From Janthinobacterium saanense (lineage in GTDB: Bacteria; Pseudomonadota; Gammaproteobacteria; Burkholderiales; Burkholderiaceae_D), in assembly GCF_014200675.1 (NCBI RefSeq), contig NZ_JACHCI010000001.1:310001-374000 (forward strand): a stretch of 64,000 nucleotides of DNA. Direction: 5' to 3'. Every line of letters begins with the position of its first letter. The stretch's first letter is position 1. Shown here piece by piece: positions 54,840 through 64,000 of this stretch. The notes under the pieces are model-generated. The model had not been told where the DNA came from, ran no database searches, and saw only the letters and a list, made by a program, of their open reading frames with translations. The translations under genes were made by a program, and so were the position numbers.

Positions 54840-56194
54840 GGGCCTTTTTTGGCTCGATGACAGGACGGGTATTCATGGTGCTGCTGTTCGGTGTGGTCGC
54901 TTCGGCCGCGCTGACGCAGTGGCTGGCCGTGGGCGAACGCCAGCGTGCACTGGAACAATACCGCGACTTCCATGCCGTCGAACGGGCTGAACAGCTGGTG
55001 ATGGCGGCCGACGTGGTGCCGCTGGCCTCGCGCGCCGCCTATCTGAAGGTCGCCAACAAGGGCAGCGTACGCCTGGAACTGCGTCCCGAGGCGGAACAGC
55101 AGGCGGGCCAGGCCACGGAATTTTCCACCGCCCTGCAAGCCAAGCTGGGCGAAGCATTCAAGGTCACCCCGCTGGCCGACCGTCCGGGCGCCTGCGCCAA
55201 GCCGCGCAAGCCGAGCGGGTTGTTTGCCCCCAAGCAATGGGGCGGTACTTGCGAAAACCTCGATGTGCGCATGCAGGATGGCCACGTGCTGCGCCTGCTG
55301 GTCTTGCCGCCACGCCAGCAGCCGCCGTTTGGCGAGCACAGCGACTGGGTCACCTTGCTGCCATTCCTGATCAGCATCGCCATCCTGGCCTACCTGGTCA
55401 CGCGCATGACCATGCGTCCGCTCAAGCAACTGGCGCAGGCGGCGAAAGACCTGGGCAACGATATCAACCATCCGCCGCTGGCCCTGTCGGGCGCCAGCGA
55501 AATCCGCCAGGCCAGCGCTGCCTTCAACGCCATGCAGGCGCGCATACGCCAGCACATTTTCCAGCGCACGCAAATGCTGGCCGCCATCACGCACGACTTG
55601 CAGACGCCGCTCACGCGCTTGCGCTTGCGCCTGGAAAAAGTGGCGGATTCGGAACTGTATGACCGTCTGGTGGGCGACTTGTCGGCCATGCAAAGCATGG
55701 TCAAGGAAGGCCTGGACCTGGCCCGCTCGATGGATAGCACGGAAGCGATGCAGGCGCTCGATCTCGATTCCCTGCTCGATAGCGTGTGTTCGGACGCCAC
55801 CGATGCAGGCCAGAAAGTAACCCTGGCCGGTCAAGCCAGCATGGCCCTGATGGGCCGGCCGATTGCCATGCGCCGTTGCCTGGTGAATTTGATCGACAAT
55901 GCCGTCAAGTATGGCCAGTATGCGCAGGTCACGGTCGAGCGCATCACGGGCGCGGCCCGCATCCGTATCCGCGACGGTGGCCCCGGTATTGCACCAGACC
56001 AGCTGGCCAAGGTATTTGAACCGTTCTACCGCATCGAAACCTCGCGCTCGCGTGAATCGGGCGGCACCGGACTGGGCTTGACGATAGCCCGCAACATCGC
56101 CGAGCAGCATGGCGCGACCGTTTTGTTGGCCAACCATGTCGATGGCGGATTGGAAGTAACGCTGATTGTGCCGCAATATTACGCAGGAAAGTGA
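54836..56194 (+). CDS. Sensor histidine kinase, EnvZ/CpxA-like
   Basis: 452 residues: helix at about 10-30, a periplasmic domain of about 145 residues containing Cys120 and Cys139 that could form a disulfide loop, a second helix (LLPFLISIAILAYLV), HAMP, H-box ITHDLQTPLTRLRLRLE, and N, G1, G2 boxes (NLIDNAVKYG, DGGPGI, GGTGLGLTIA). Partner of the preceding regulator. The cysteine pair suggests that oxidative or misfolding stress may be sensed. Eighty-seven bases separate it from the RND adaptor gene on the same strand. Confidence 0.92.
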   Translation: MRAFFGSMTGRVFMVLLFGVVASAALTQWLAVGERQRALEQYRDFHAVERAEQLVMAADVVPLASRAAYLKVANKGSVRLELRPEAEQQAGQATEFSTALQAKLGEAFKVTPLADRPGACAKPRKPSGLFAPKQWGGTCENLDVRMQDGHVLRLLVLPPRQQPPFGEHSDWVTLLPFLISIAILAYLVTRMTMRPLKQLAQAAKDLGNDINHPPLALSGASEIRQASAAFNAMQARIRQHIFQRTQMLAAITHDLQTPLTRLRLRLEKVADSELYDRLVGDLSAMQSMVKEGLDLARSMDSTEAMQALDLDSLLDSVCSDATDAGQKVTLAGQASMALMGRPIAMRRCLVNLIDNAVKYGQYAQVTVERITGAARIRIRDGGPGIAPDQLAKVFEPFYRIETSRSRESGGTGLGLTIARNIAEQHGATVLLANHVDGGLEVTLIVPQYYAGK

Positions 56195-56281
56195 TGCTTT
56201 TCATGCGACAATATTGCGCTTAATGCCACGTGGCAATTAAATTCAATCTGCGGCCCCGCGTCGCGACAGCGTGACGGAACA

Positions 56282-57466
56282 ATGAAAAAATCTAGCCTGG
56301 TAATCCTGGTGGGTGCGGCCCTGTGTATCGGTGGCGGTATCTGGTATTTCAATCATCAGCCTGGCGTAGCGGCAAGCGGCCAGGGTGGCAAGAATGGGCA
56401 AGCGCCGACTACGGTCAGCGTGGTGAGTCCATTACGCCAGGATGTGCCGATGGTCTTGCAAGCCAATGGCAGCGTGATGCCGATCAGCAGCGTCGAACTG
56501 CATCCGCAAACCACCAGCACCATCGCCAAAGTGCATATCCGCGAAGGCCAGTTCGTCAAGCAGGGCGAGCTGATGTTCACCCTCGATGCGCGTAGCGAAC
56601 ACGCGAACGTCGAGAAAGCCCAGGCACAAGTGTTGCGCGACCGCGCTTCAGTGCTGGACTTCGAACGCCAGCTCAAGCGCAGCGTCGACTTGTTAAGCAA
56701 GAATTTTATTGCCCAGGGCGCTGTCGATACCCTGCAAAGCCAGCTCGATGCAGCGCGCGCCCTGCTGGCAGCGGACCAGGCTGCCCTGCGCTCGGCCCAG
56801 GTCGATTCCAGCTACACCGTGCTGCGCGCGCCCCAAGCGGGCCGCGTGGGCGCCATCGGCGTGTATGCGGGCAGCCTGGTGCAGCCGACCATGTCGCTGA
56901 CCAGCATTACCCAGCTCGATCCGATCGACGTCTCCTTCACCTTGCCGGAAAGCAGTCTGTCGGGCTTGCTGGCGGCGCAAAAGGCGGGCGATGTGGCCGT
57001 TGCCGCGCTGTTGTCGGACGCGGGCGGCAAGCAGCTCCAGGGCAAGCTCAGCTTTATCGATAATGCCGTCGATTCCGCCACCGGCGTGATCAAGGTCAAG
57101 GCCCGCTTCAATAATGGCAGCACTGATTTGTGGCCCGGCCAGTATGTCAACACGCAACTGACCGTGCATACCCTCAAAGACGCACTGGTGATACCGCAAA
57201 ACGCCATCATCACCACCACCGCAGGTACTTTCGTGTATTCGATGGAAGCGGACCAGACCGCCAAGATGCGCAATATCACCCGTGTGTATGCATTTGGCTT
57301 GAACGCCGTCGTCACCGGCTTGAACGGCGATGAAAAAGTCGTCGTCGATGGCAAGCAAAACCTGCGTCCGGGCAGCAAGCTGCGCCTGGCTGAAAAAGCC
57401 CCGCTCGCCCCATCGGCTTCTGCTGCGGTGGCGGTGAACGACGCATTGTCGGACAAAGCAGCATGA
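56282..57466 (+). CDS. RND efflux periplasmic adaptor subunit
   Basis: 394 residues: N-terminal anchor helix (SLVILVGAALCIGGGIW) without a lipobox, lipoyl halves around VHIREGQFVKQGELMFTLDA and LRAPQAGRVGAIGVYAG, a helical hairpin, beta-barrel and membrane-proximal domains (MdtA-like). Links the pump to an outer membrane channel not encoded here. Overlaps the pump gene by four bases. Confidence 0.93.
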   Translation: MKKSSLVILVGAALCIGGGIWYFNHQPGVAASGQGGKNGQAPTTVSVVSPLRQDVPMVLQANGSVMPISSVELHPQTTSTIAKVHIREGQFVKQGELMFTLDARSEHANVEKAQAQVLRDRASVLDFERQLKRSVDLLSKNFIAQGAVDTLQSQLDAARALLAADQAALRSAQVDSSYTVLRAPQAGRVGAIGVYAGSLVQPTMSLTSITQLDPIDVSFTLPESSLSGLLAAQKAGDVAVAALLSDAGGKQLQGKLSFIDNAVDSATGVIKVKARFNNGSTDLWPGQYVNTQLTVHTLKDALVIPQNAIITTTAGTFVYSMEADQTAKMRNITRVYAFGLNAVVTGLNGDEKVVVDGKQNLRPGSKLRLAEKAPLAPSASAAVAVNDALSDKAA

Positions 57467-60400
57467 ATTTATCCGAACTGAGCATCCGCCGCCCCGTCAT
57501 GGTGGTGCTGCTGTCGCTGACGGTCATCCTGGCTGGTGTGCTGGCCTATGGCAAGATTCCAGTGGCAGCATTGCCGAGCTATAACACGCCCGTCATCAAC
57601 GTCAGCGCCGACCTGGCCGGCGCCAGTCCCGACACGATGGCCTCGTCGGTGGCCTTGCCGCTGGAAAAGCAGTTTTCCACCATCGCCGGCCTGAGCCTGA
57701 TCACCTCCACCAGTACCCTGGGCAACACCTCGCTGACCCTGGAGTTTGACCCGAGCATCAATGTCAACGAGGCGGCGGTCGACGTGCAGGCCGCCTTGCT
57801 GCGCGCCCAGCGTCAGTTGCCGACGGAAATGACGGACTTGCCGTCTTACCGCAAAGTCAATCCGGCCGATGCGCCGGTACTGTTCATCCAGATGACGTCG
57901 CCATCGCTGAATTTGTCTGACCTCAACGATTACGCAGAAAACCTGATCGCACCCAGCCTGTCGACCCTGCCGGGCGTGGCCCAGGTCAGCGTGAATGGCC
58001 AGAAGCGTTTTGCCGTGCGCGTGCGCGCCCGTTCCGACATGATGAACGCGCGCAATCTGACGATGGACGAGCTGGCGGCTGCCTTGCGCACAGCCAATAC
58101 GAATTCCCCGCTGGGCATACTCGATGGTCCCAGCCAGACCCTGACCATCCAGGGCAATCCGCAGATGATGAAGGCGGCCGATTTTGCCGAATTGATCGTT
58201 GCCACGCGCAATGGCCAGCCCGTGCGCTTGAAAGAAGTGGCCGAGGTGGAAGACAGCTTCCAGTCGATCAAGGCGGCCGGCAGTTTCAACGGCGAGCGTT
58301 CGATCAGCCTGATGGTACAGCGGCAACCGGACGCCAATACGGTGCAAGTGGTCGATGGCGTACGCAAACTCTTGCCCGGCTTCAAGGCGCAATTGCCGCA
58401 ATCGATACAGATCAGTCTGGTCAATGACCGTTCCCTGTCGATCCGCGAAGCGATCCACGACGTCAACCTGACCCTGGCGCTGACGGTAATCCTGGTGGTG
58501 CTGGTGATCTTTTTGTTCCTGCACCGCGTCGCCGCCACCTTTATTCCTGCCGTCACCATGCCGATTTCGCTGCTCGGTGCGCTGGCCTTGCTGTATTGGT
58601 TGGGCTATAGCCTCGATAACGTGTCCTTGCTGGGTATTACCCTGGCCGTGGGCCTGGTGGTCGATGACGCCATCGTGGTGCTGGAAAACATCGTGCGCCA
58701 TATCGAGATGGGCAAGAAGCCGATCCAGGCGGCCCTGGTGGGCGCCAAGGAAATGGGTTTTACCATCATCTCGATTTCCGTCTCGCTGGTGGCCGTGTTC
58801 ATCCCGATCTTCTTCATGCCGGGCGTGATCGGCTTGCTGTTCCATGAATTTGCCGTCGTCGTTTCGCTGTCCATCCTGGTGTCGGCCATCGTCTCGCTGA
58901 CCCTGGTACCGATGCTGGCCAGCCGCTTTTTGCCGGCCGATTCGCGCGAACACCATGGCGATGGTGCTGATGGCGAAAAAACGTTTATCGGACGCCACTT
59001 CGAGGCAGGCTTTACACGCTTGCGCAATGGCTATGTGCGGGTGCTCGACCTGGCGCTGGCGCACCGCAATGTGGTGCTGTTCATCGCCGTGTGCACCTTT
59101 GCCCTGACGGTAGTGTTGTACGCCACCATCCCGAAAGGTTTCTTCCCGGAAGAAGACCTGGGCCAGATCCAGGTCAATACGGAAGCCTCGGAAGACATTT
59201 CATCGGAAGCGCTGCAAGCCCTGCAAGGCCGGGTTGCCGCTGTGCTCAAAGCCGACCCCAGCGTGCAGGACGTGACCTCGTTTGTCGGCGGCGGCAATAC
59301 CGGCCGCATGTTCATGGTCTTGAAGCCGCGCAGCGAACGGCCGAAAATGCCGGTGGTGCTGGAAAACCTGCGCCGCGCGACCAGTACCGTGCCCGGTATG
59401 GCCGTGTATTTCCGTCCCGTGCAAAACTTGCAGCTGGGCGGACGCCAGAGCAAGAGCCGCTATCAGTACACCTTGCAAAGCGTCAGCCCCGATGCGCTCA
59501 ATGACTGGGCGGAGAAATTTATCGCCGGCATGCGCCTGGACCCTGCTTTCCGCGATGTCACCAGCGATTCACAGATCAAGGGTTTGCAGGCCTCCTTGAA
59601 GATCGACCGCGACAAGGCCAATATGCTGGGCGTGCAAATGTCCGACATCCGCACGGCCCTGTACAGCGCCTTTGGCGAGCGGCAAGTGTCGACCATCTAT
59701 TCCTCGGCTGCCAGCTATTACGTGATCCTGGAAGCGGCCACGCCGGACCGCCAGTATGACGATGCGCTCACGCGCGTGTCGGTGCGCAGCAAGTCGGGCG
59801 AACTGGTGAAACTGTCGTCGATTGCCCATGTGGAGCGCACCATTGGCCCGACGGCCGTCAATCATCAGGGGCAGCTGCAAGCCGTGACGATCGCCTTCAA
59901 CCTGGCGCCGGACGTGCCACTGGGTATCGCCACTGGCAAGATCGATGTGCTGGGCAAGGAAATGAACTTACCTCCCACCATTATCACGCGCTACGGCGGC
60001 GATGCTGCCGTGTTCCAGGATTCGCAATCTAGCCAGATTATCCTGATCATTGCGGCGCTGGCGGTGATTTATGTGCTGCTGGGGGTATTGTACGAAAGCT
60101 ATATCCACCCGCTGACCATTCTGGCTGGCTTGCCATCGGCTGCCGTAGGGGCGCTCCTGACCTTGCGCCTGTTCGGCATGGACCTGACCATGATCGCCAT
60201 CATCGGTATCCTGATGCTGATCGGTATCGTCAAGAAGAATGCCATCATGATGATCGACTTTGCCCTGCATGCGCAGCGCAACGAGGGCATGCGTCCGGCA
60301 GAAGCCATCCGCCAGGCCTGTATTTTGCGTTTCCGCCCGATCATGATGACTTCGGCTGCCGCCTTGATGGGCGCCTTGCCGATCGCCCTGGGCCTGGGTG

Positions 60401-60570
60401 CGGGCGCGGAACTGCGCCAGCCGCTGGGCCTGGCAGTGGTGGGTGGCTTGCTGTTCTCGCAAGTCATTACCCTGTTCATTACCCCCGTGATTTACTTGTT
60501 CCTCGATAAATATAGCGGCACGGGACCATTAACGGATGAGCAATTGCTGGCACTCGACAGCAAGGCATAA
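57463..60570 (+). CDS. RND multidrug efflux permease, AcrB/MdtBC-like
   Basis: 1,035 residues with twelve helices and two large periplasmic loops. The proton-relay aspartates are in LAVGLVVDDAIVVLENI, and the second half repeats the fold (VLLGVLYESYIHPLTILAGL). Substrate class (drugs, bile salts or metals) cannot be told; the absence of the methionine clusters of CusA speaks against a metal pump. It follows the two-component genes, so it is a likely target of them. A strong terminator follows. Confidence 0.94.
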   Translation: MNLSELSIRRPVMVVLLSLTVILAGVLAYGKIPVAALPSYNTPVINVSADLAGASPDTMASSVALPLEKQFSTIAGLSLITSTSTLGNTSLTLEFDPSINVNEAAVDVQAALLRAQRQLPTEMTDLPSYRKVNPADAPVLFIQMTSPSLNLSDLNDYAENLIAPSLSTLPGVAQVSVNGQKRFAVRVRARSDMMNARNLTMDELAAALRTANTNSPLGILDGPSQTLTIQGNPQMMKAADFAELIVATRNGQPVRLKEVAEVEDSFQSIKAAGSFNGERSISLMVQRQPDANTVQVVDGVRKLLPGFKAQLPQSIQISLVNDRSLSIREAIHDVNLTLALTVILVVLVIFLFLHRVAATFIPAVTMPISLLGALALLYWLGYSLDNVSLLGITLAVGLVVDDAIVVLENIVRHIEMGKKPIQAALVGAKEMGFTIISISVSLVAVFIPIFFMPGVIGLLFHEFAVVVSLSILVSAIVSLTLVPMLASRFLPADSREHHGDGADGEKTFIGRHFEAGFTRLRNGYVRVLDLALAHRNVVLFIAVCTFALTVVLYATIPKGFFPEEDLGQIQVNTEASEDISSEALQALQGRVAAVLKADPSVQDVTSFVGGGNTGRMFMVLKPRSERPKMPVVLENLRRATSTVPGMAVYFRPVQNLQLGGRQSKSRYQYTLQSVSPDALNDWAEKFIAGMRLDPAFRDVTSDSQIKGLQASLKIDRDKANMLGVQMSDIRTALYSAFGERQVSTIYSSAASYYVILEAATPDRQYDDALTRVSVRSKSGELVKLSSIAHVERTIGPTAVNHQGQLQAVTIAFNLAPDVPLGIATGKIDVLGKEMNLPPTIITRYGGDAAVFQDSQSSQIILIIAALAVIYVLLGVLYESYIHPLTILAGLPSAAVGALLTLRLFGMDLTMIAIIGILMLIGIVKKNAIMMIDFALHAQRNEGMRPAEAIRQACILRFRPIMMTSAAALMGALPIALGLGAGAELRQPLGLAVVGGLLFSQVITLFITPVIYLFLDKYSGTGPLTDEQLLALDSKA

Positions 60571-60589
60571 GCCTGGACACGCCGCTTGC

Positions 60590-60625
60590 TGGCGCCCCTT
60601 TTTTCATGAACGGGGCGCCATTTTT
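60590..60625 (+). terminator. Intrinsic terminator after the RND pump
   Basis: TGGCGCCCC (60590-60598) pairs perfectly with GGGGCGCCA (60612-60620), followed by TTTTT. Confidence 0.92.
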
Positions 60626-60834
60626 GTCAGTAGCAATGATACATACGGTAACAACCGTCAAGGGGCAGCTACTGTAATCTGCTATTGCTGCAAGGAGTGC
60701 CGTGATCCTGTACGCTTCGGGTTGCAAAGCTTCGTCACTGTTTTCAAATACCAGCGACTCTGGCACACTGGCTAAGCGCTAAATTTACTGCTACAAAGAA
60801 AGCACGATTTATTTTGCATGACACGACCCACCCG

Positions 60835-61728
60835 ATGGCTGCCAATTCAGACTATTGCCCCACTTGCGGTCAATTGATACAGCCGCCAGCCGCCTACGGA
60901 TCTGAGACTAGCAAGAATCGCAAGATTATCCTGGGCGTGACGGTGCTGCTGCACGTGCTGGTGGCCTTGTATGCCGTGTTTCATAGTGACAAGATTGATA
61001 AGCTGCCGACGCCGAAGAAAGAAAGCGCGATGGTGTATATCACGCCGATGAAAAACACGCCGCCATCGCAGCCCGAGCCCAAACCCAAGCCGACGCCAAA
61101 ACCGAAGGACACCAAGGTGGCCAAGGTGAAGCCGCCACCGTCGCCGAGCAAGCCGGTGGTCACAAAAAATACGCCGAGCACCAAGCCCAAGCTGGAAACC
61201 TTTACGCCACCGCTGGTGTCGAAAGTGCCTTTGCCGCCGCCGCCAGCGGAAGACATGGCCACCATGATCGAGCAGCGCCGTCAGCAGCGCCAGGCGCAGC
61301 AGCCGGCGCCGCCAGCCGAGGAAAGCGATAACGACCGTGCCATGCGCGTTGCCAAGGCCAATATTGCAGGTGCGCAAGGCCGCAATTCGGGCAGCGACAA
61401 CGAAGATTCGGGTGGCGTGTTTTCCATCGTCAACCAGACCTCCTTCAGTGCCGAAGTCAAGTTCCGTGGCTGGAATGGCAACTTCAAGCGCAACTGGCTG
61501 AAGCAGGAAAGAGTGGACATCGGCAACGAGCCAGATATCGAATCGGCCATCATCAAGAAGATGATACAGCTGATCCGTGCCGAAAAACCGGGCGATTTCG
61601 TGTGGGAATCACGGCGTTTGGGCCGCAATGTCAACCTCAGCGCCAGGGTGGAAGACACGGCCGAACTGACGGCGTTCCTGCGCCAGGAGTTCTTCTCCGA
61701 GAAGAACTCGGCGCCAAGACGGCGTTAA
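60835..61728 (+). CDS. Membrane protein with N-terminal zinc ribbon and proline-rich stalk, function unknown
   Basis: 297 residues from ATG 60835; an upstream TTG (60814) would add seven residues, and neither has a clear ribosome binding site. The N-terminus has YCPTCGQL, half of a zinc ribbon. One helix (IILGVTVLLHVLVALYAVF) follows, then a long Pro/Lys stalk (PSQPEPKPKPTPKPKDTKV) as in TonB, a Gln/Arg-rich helix, and a C-terminal alpha/beta-like domain of about 90 residues (VFSIVNQTSFSAEVKFRGWN). The stalk could span the periplasm, but the C-terminal domain is not recognisably the TonB domain. I do not recognise a named family. It is bounded by terminators, hence monocistronic. Confidence 0.72.
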   Translation: MAANSDYCPTCGQLIQPPAAYGSETSKNRKIILGVTVLLHVLVALYAVFHSDKIDKLPTPKKESAMVYITPMKNTPPSQPEPKPKPTPKPKDTKVAKVKPPPSPSKPVVTKNTPSTKPKLETFTPPLVSKVPLPPPPAEDMATMIEQRRQQRQAQQPAPPAEESDNDRAMRVAKANIAGAQGRNSGSDNEDSGGVFSIVNQTSFSAEVKFRGWNGNFKRNWLKQERVDIGNEPDIESAIIKKMIQLIRAEKPGDFVWESRRLGRNVNLSARVEDTAELTAFLRQEFFSEKNSAPRRR

Positions 61729-61743
61729 TCTGCAGTCATCCAT

Positions 61744-61770
61744 GAAAAAAGCGGCCATTGGCCGCTTTTT
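61744..61770. terminator. Bidirectional terminator between the zinc-ribbon gene and engB
   Basis: AAAAAAGCGGCC-ATT-GGCCGCTTTTTT. Confidence 0.92.
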
Positions 61771-61793
61771 TGATTGCGCTGCTGATTTGTTGA

Positions 61794-62543
61794 TCAGGCC
61801 GGCTTGTCCGACTCGGCGCCTGCTTCTGGCTCCACGTCATCTTCCATCTCGATCAGTTCGACCATCTGGGCCGCGCCGTCTTCGCTGATGCCGGCCAGTT
61901 CCATGATCTTGTCATTGGCTTCGTCGATGCCGACGCGTTTCAATGCCGAAAACAATTGCACGGTAAATGGGAAGCCGATGCCGTCTTCATCCACGTAGCT
62001 GTCCAGCTTAGCCTTGGCCTGGCGCAATGCATTGACTGACTCGTTGCGGTTGAGCTTATCGACCTTGGTCAGGATGCAGTGGATAGGCTTGCCGGTAGGG
62101 GCGAACCATTCCAGCATCTGGATGTCCAGATCGGTGAAGGGACGGCGCGAATCCATGATCAGGATCAGGCCCGCCAATTGCTCGCGGCGCTGGACGTAGT
62201 CGCCCAGCAAGCGTTGCCAGTGCAGCTTGGCCGAGCCCGATACTTCCGCATAGCCGTAACCAGGCAAGTCGACCAGCAGGCATTCGATCTCTTCGACGAT
62301 GGTGGCATCCTTGCGGTGCTGGCCCACGTGGGCGCCGCCGATGGAGAAGTAATTGATGTGCTGGGTACGGCCAGGGGTCTTGGAGGCGAACGCCAAGCCT
62401 TTCTGATTACATAAAATGTTGATGGCGGTCGATTTACCGGCATTGGAGCGGCCGGCAAAAGCGATTTCCGGCACCGTGGTATCGGGCAGGTCACGCAGTT
62501 GGTTGACGGTCGTAAAGAAGCGGGCTTGCCAGAGTTTTGACAT
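61794..62543 (-). CDS. engB: Ribosome biogenesis GTPase EngB (YihA/YsxC)
   Basis: 249 residues with GRSNAGKST (G1), GRTQHINYF around G2, [10 protein letters not shown] (G3), [10 protein letters not shown] (G4). The acidic C-terminal tail ([18 protein letters not shown]) extends beyond the usual 200-210 residues. Needed for late 50S assembly. Divergent from cytochrome c4, an association seen in other betaproteobacteria. Confidence 0.95.
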   Translation of the reverse strand: MSKLWQARFFTTVNQLRDLPDTTVPEIAFAGRSNAGKSTAINILCNQKGLAFASKTPGRTQHINYFSIGGAHVGQHRKDATIVEEIECLLVDLPGYGYAEVSGSAKLHWQRLLGDYVQRREQLAGLILIMDSRRPFTDLDIQMLEWFAPTGKPIHCILTKVDKLNRNESVNALRQAKAKLDSYVDEDGIGFPFTVQLFSALKRVGIDEANDKIMELAGISEDGAAQMVELIEMEDDVEPEAGAESDKPA

Positions 62544-62729
62544 GGGATTAGTAAAGCAACAAAATGGAGCGATAAGGGAACGATAACGCCAAGAAGCTAT
62601 TGTACAATAAGGGGTTGCTTATTGTTGCCGGCGTAGCAGCGATGCGGCTTGCGGCCCTGAAAATAAAGCAAAAATCCCAGGAGCGCGGCAAGGTCCACCA
62701 CTAATTTCTCACTGTCCCAGGGTGCTTGA

Positions 62730-63419
62730 ATGAATCGTGCGTTTTCACCGTTTGTCAAATCCATGCTGCTTGCTTTGCTGGCTGTATCGGCAACTGCTAC
62801 TGCGGTCGAAGAAACGAAACCTGCCCACACTCCTGCCGCCGCCGTCAAGGTAGACGCCGCTAAAGGTTCCACCCTGTACAGCGATGGCGATGCGGCGCGC
62901 GGTTTGCCTGCCTGCGTGTCTTGCCACGGCGCTGCCGGCAATTCCACCATCGTGGCCAATCCCAAGCTGGCTGGCCAGCATGAAGGCTATCTGTACAAGC
63001 AACTGGTCGATTTCACGACGCCAGAGCGTAACCAGGCCGTGATGTCGACCTATGCCAAGATGCTCAGCGATGCCGACAAGAAAAATATCGCCGCCTATCT
63101 GGCCGCGCAAGTGGCCAAGCCGGGCACCGCCAAGAACAAGGATACGATAGATCTGGGCAAGAAGATTTACCGTGGCGGCATCGCCGGCAAGCAAATCGCC
63201 GCCTGTGCCAGCTGTCATGGCGCGACGGGTAATGGCATACCCGTCCAGTATCCGCGCATTGCCGGTCAACACCAGGACTACACGATAGCCCAGCTGACCC
63301 AGTTCCGCAGCACCAAGGCGGACGCCCGCAAGAACAGCGCACCGATGCACACCATCGCCAGCCGCATGTCTGACGACGAGATCGCCGCCGTGGCCGATTA
63401 TATTGCCGGCTTGAAATAA
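62730..63419 (+). CDS. Cytochrome c4-type dihaem protein
   Basis: 229 residues with a signal peptide (SMLLALLAVSATATA) and two cytochrome c domains, each with CxxCH: CVSCH and CASCH. Candidate sixth ligands are Met in AVMSTYAKM and APMHTIASRM. It carries electrons in the periplasm, usually to terminal oxidases. The haem is attached by the Ccs system whose resB gene starts 160 bases downstream; the two genes are separated by a terminator. Confidence 0.93.
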   Translation: MNRAFSPFVKSMLLALLAVSATATAVEETKPAHTPAAAVKVDAAKGSTLYSDGDAARGLPACVSCHGAAGNSTIVANPKLAGQHEGYLYKQLVDFTTPERNQAVMSTYAKMLSDADKKNIAAYLAAQVAKPGTAKNKDTIDLGKKIYRGGIAGKQIAACASCHGATGNGIPVQYPRIAGQHQDYTIAQLTQFRSTKADARKNSAPMHTIASRMSDDEIAAVADYIAGLK

Positions 63420-63462
63420 TTTCATAGTATTGATTGCCATGCGCTTATGTGTGGATAATACG

Positions 63463-63495
63463 AAAGGGTAGCCTGTACGCGGGCTGCCCTTTTTT
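63463..63495 (+). terminator. Intrinsic terminator after cytochrome c4
   Basis: AAAGGGTAGCC pairs with GGGCTGCCCTTT with one wobble, followed by TTTT. Confidence 0.75.
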
Positions 63496-63578
63496 ATAAT
63501 CCGGCCTCAAACAGGAGTATGCTGCCCGCTTGCGCTCCCCTTTCATGAAGATTGCAGATTCAGTATGAGTATCAACGT

Positions 63579-64000
63579 ATGAGCACCAGCACCACCGGTA
63601 TCGAATTAAAAACCCAGCGCCGCAGTCTTGCCGAATTCGTCGAGCTGGTCTCGTCGATGCGCTTTGCCATCAGCCTGCTGACCCTGATCGCGGTGGCATC
63701 CATTATCGGCACCGTGCTCAAGCAGAACGAGCCCATGCCCAACTATGTCAACCAGTTCGGCCCGTTCTGGTTTGCTGTCTTCGACAAGTTGAGCCTGTAT
63801 TCCGTGTATTCGGCCTGGTGGTTCCTGATGATCATGGGTTTTCTGGTCGCCTCCACCTCGCTGTGCATCGTGCGCAACGGCCCCAAGATGCTCAAGGACA
63901 TGCGCAGCTGGCGCGAAAACGTGCGCGAACAATCGCTGCGCAACTTCCACCACAAGATGGAATGGCAAACGCCGCTGGCACGTGCCGGTCTGGCGCAGCA
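63579..64000 (+). CDS. resB: Cytochrome c biogenesis protein ResB, N-terminal part (3' end outside the window)
   Basis: About 140 residues are visible. Residues about 27-50 form the first helix (MRFAISLLTLIAVASIIGT), followed by LKQNEPMPNYVNQFGPFW, a conserved ResB block, and a second helix with SAWWFLMIMGFLVASTSLC. With CcsA/ResC it makes the system II haem lyase at the inner membrane. The ATG at 63579 was chosen; an upstream ATG at 63565 runs into a stop after five codons. Confidence 0.93.
   Translation, partial: MSTSTTGIELKTQRRSLAEFVELVSSMRFAISLLTLIAVASIIGTVLKQNEPMPNYVNQFGPFWFAVFDKLSLYSVYSAWWFLMIMGFLVASTSLCIVRNGPKMLKDMRSWRENVREQSLRNFHHKMEWQTPLARAGLAQ

Noticed and set aside
56282-60570. 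A complete tripartite RND operon with its own outer membrane channel
   Set aside because: A terminator follows the pump directly and the next gene is the zinc-ribbon protein; no TolC-like gene is in the window.

Overview
The window is a chromosomal segment of a Gram-negative betaproteobacterium, most likely Oxalobacteraceae (Janthinobacterium, Duganella or Massilia group). This is inferred from the GC-rich codon use, the betaproteobacterial str/S10/spc/alpha gene order and protein signatures, a PEP-CTERM protein, a cytochrome c4-ResB pair and a GH94 cyclic-glucan synthase. No rRNA, tRNA, transposase, phage gene or CRISPR array was seen.

Layout. 1-15.4 kb is accessory metabolism: the 3' end of a cyclic beta-glucan synthase; a UPF0016 manganese exporter behind a yybP-ykoY riboswitch; two M1 metallopeptidases flanking a toxin-antitoxin pair; a serine hydrolase; a secreted methyltransferase-like protein; a divergent FMN-binding protein/MocR regulator pair; a spermidine-synthase-like protein; and a PEP-CTERM protein. 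15.6-22.9 kb is one six-gene minus-strand operon (adaptor, ABC ATPase, two FtsX-type permeases, NtrC-type response regulator, histidine kinase). It is headed by a good sigma-54 promoter and phased heptamer repeats. A membrane-associated MutS-like ATPase and a phosphoethanolamine transferase follow.

27.1-51.2 kb is the translation cluster: rpsL-rpsG-fusA-tuf-rpsJ, then rplC to rpsQ, rplN to rpsK with secY, infA and rpmJ, then rpsD, rpoA and rplQ. Its most unusual feature is a break of about 5 kb between rpsJ and rplC. The break holds a TonB-dependent receptor, a lipoprotein, the remnant of an OmpR-family response regulator and a tiny secreted six-cysteine protein. rpsJ ends in its own terminator and rplC has its own promoter. 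Further intrinsic terminators punctuate the cluster after tuf, rpsQ, rpsK, rpsD, rpoA and rplQ.

51.3-64 kb holds dsbD, then an envelope-stress-like set: a Spy/CpxP-type chaperone divergent from a response regulator/histidine kinase pair that runs into an RND efflux adaptor and pump. After these come a zinc-ribbon membrane protein with a proline-rich stalk, engB, cytochrome c4 and the start of resB. The envelope theme recurs throughout: Mn export, glucan, lipid A modification, thiol-disulfide exchange, efflux and periplasmic chaperone.
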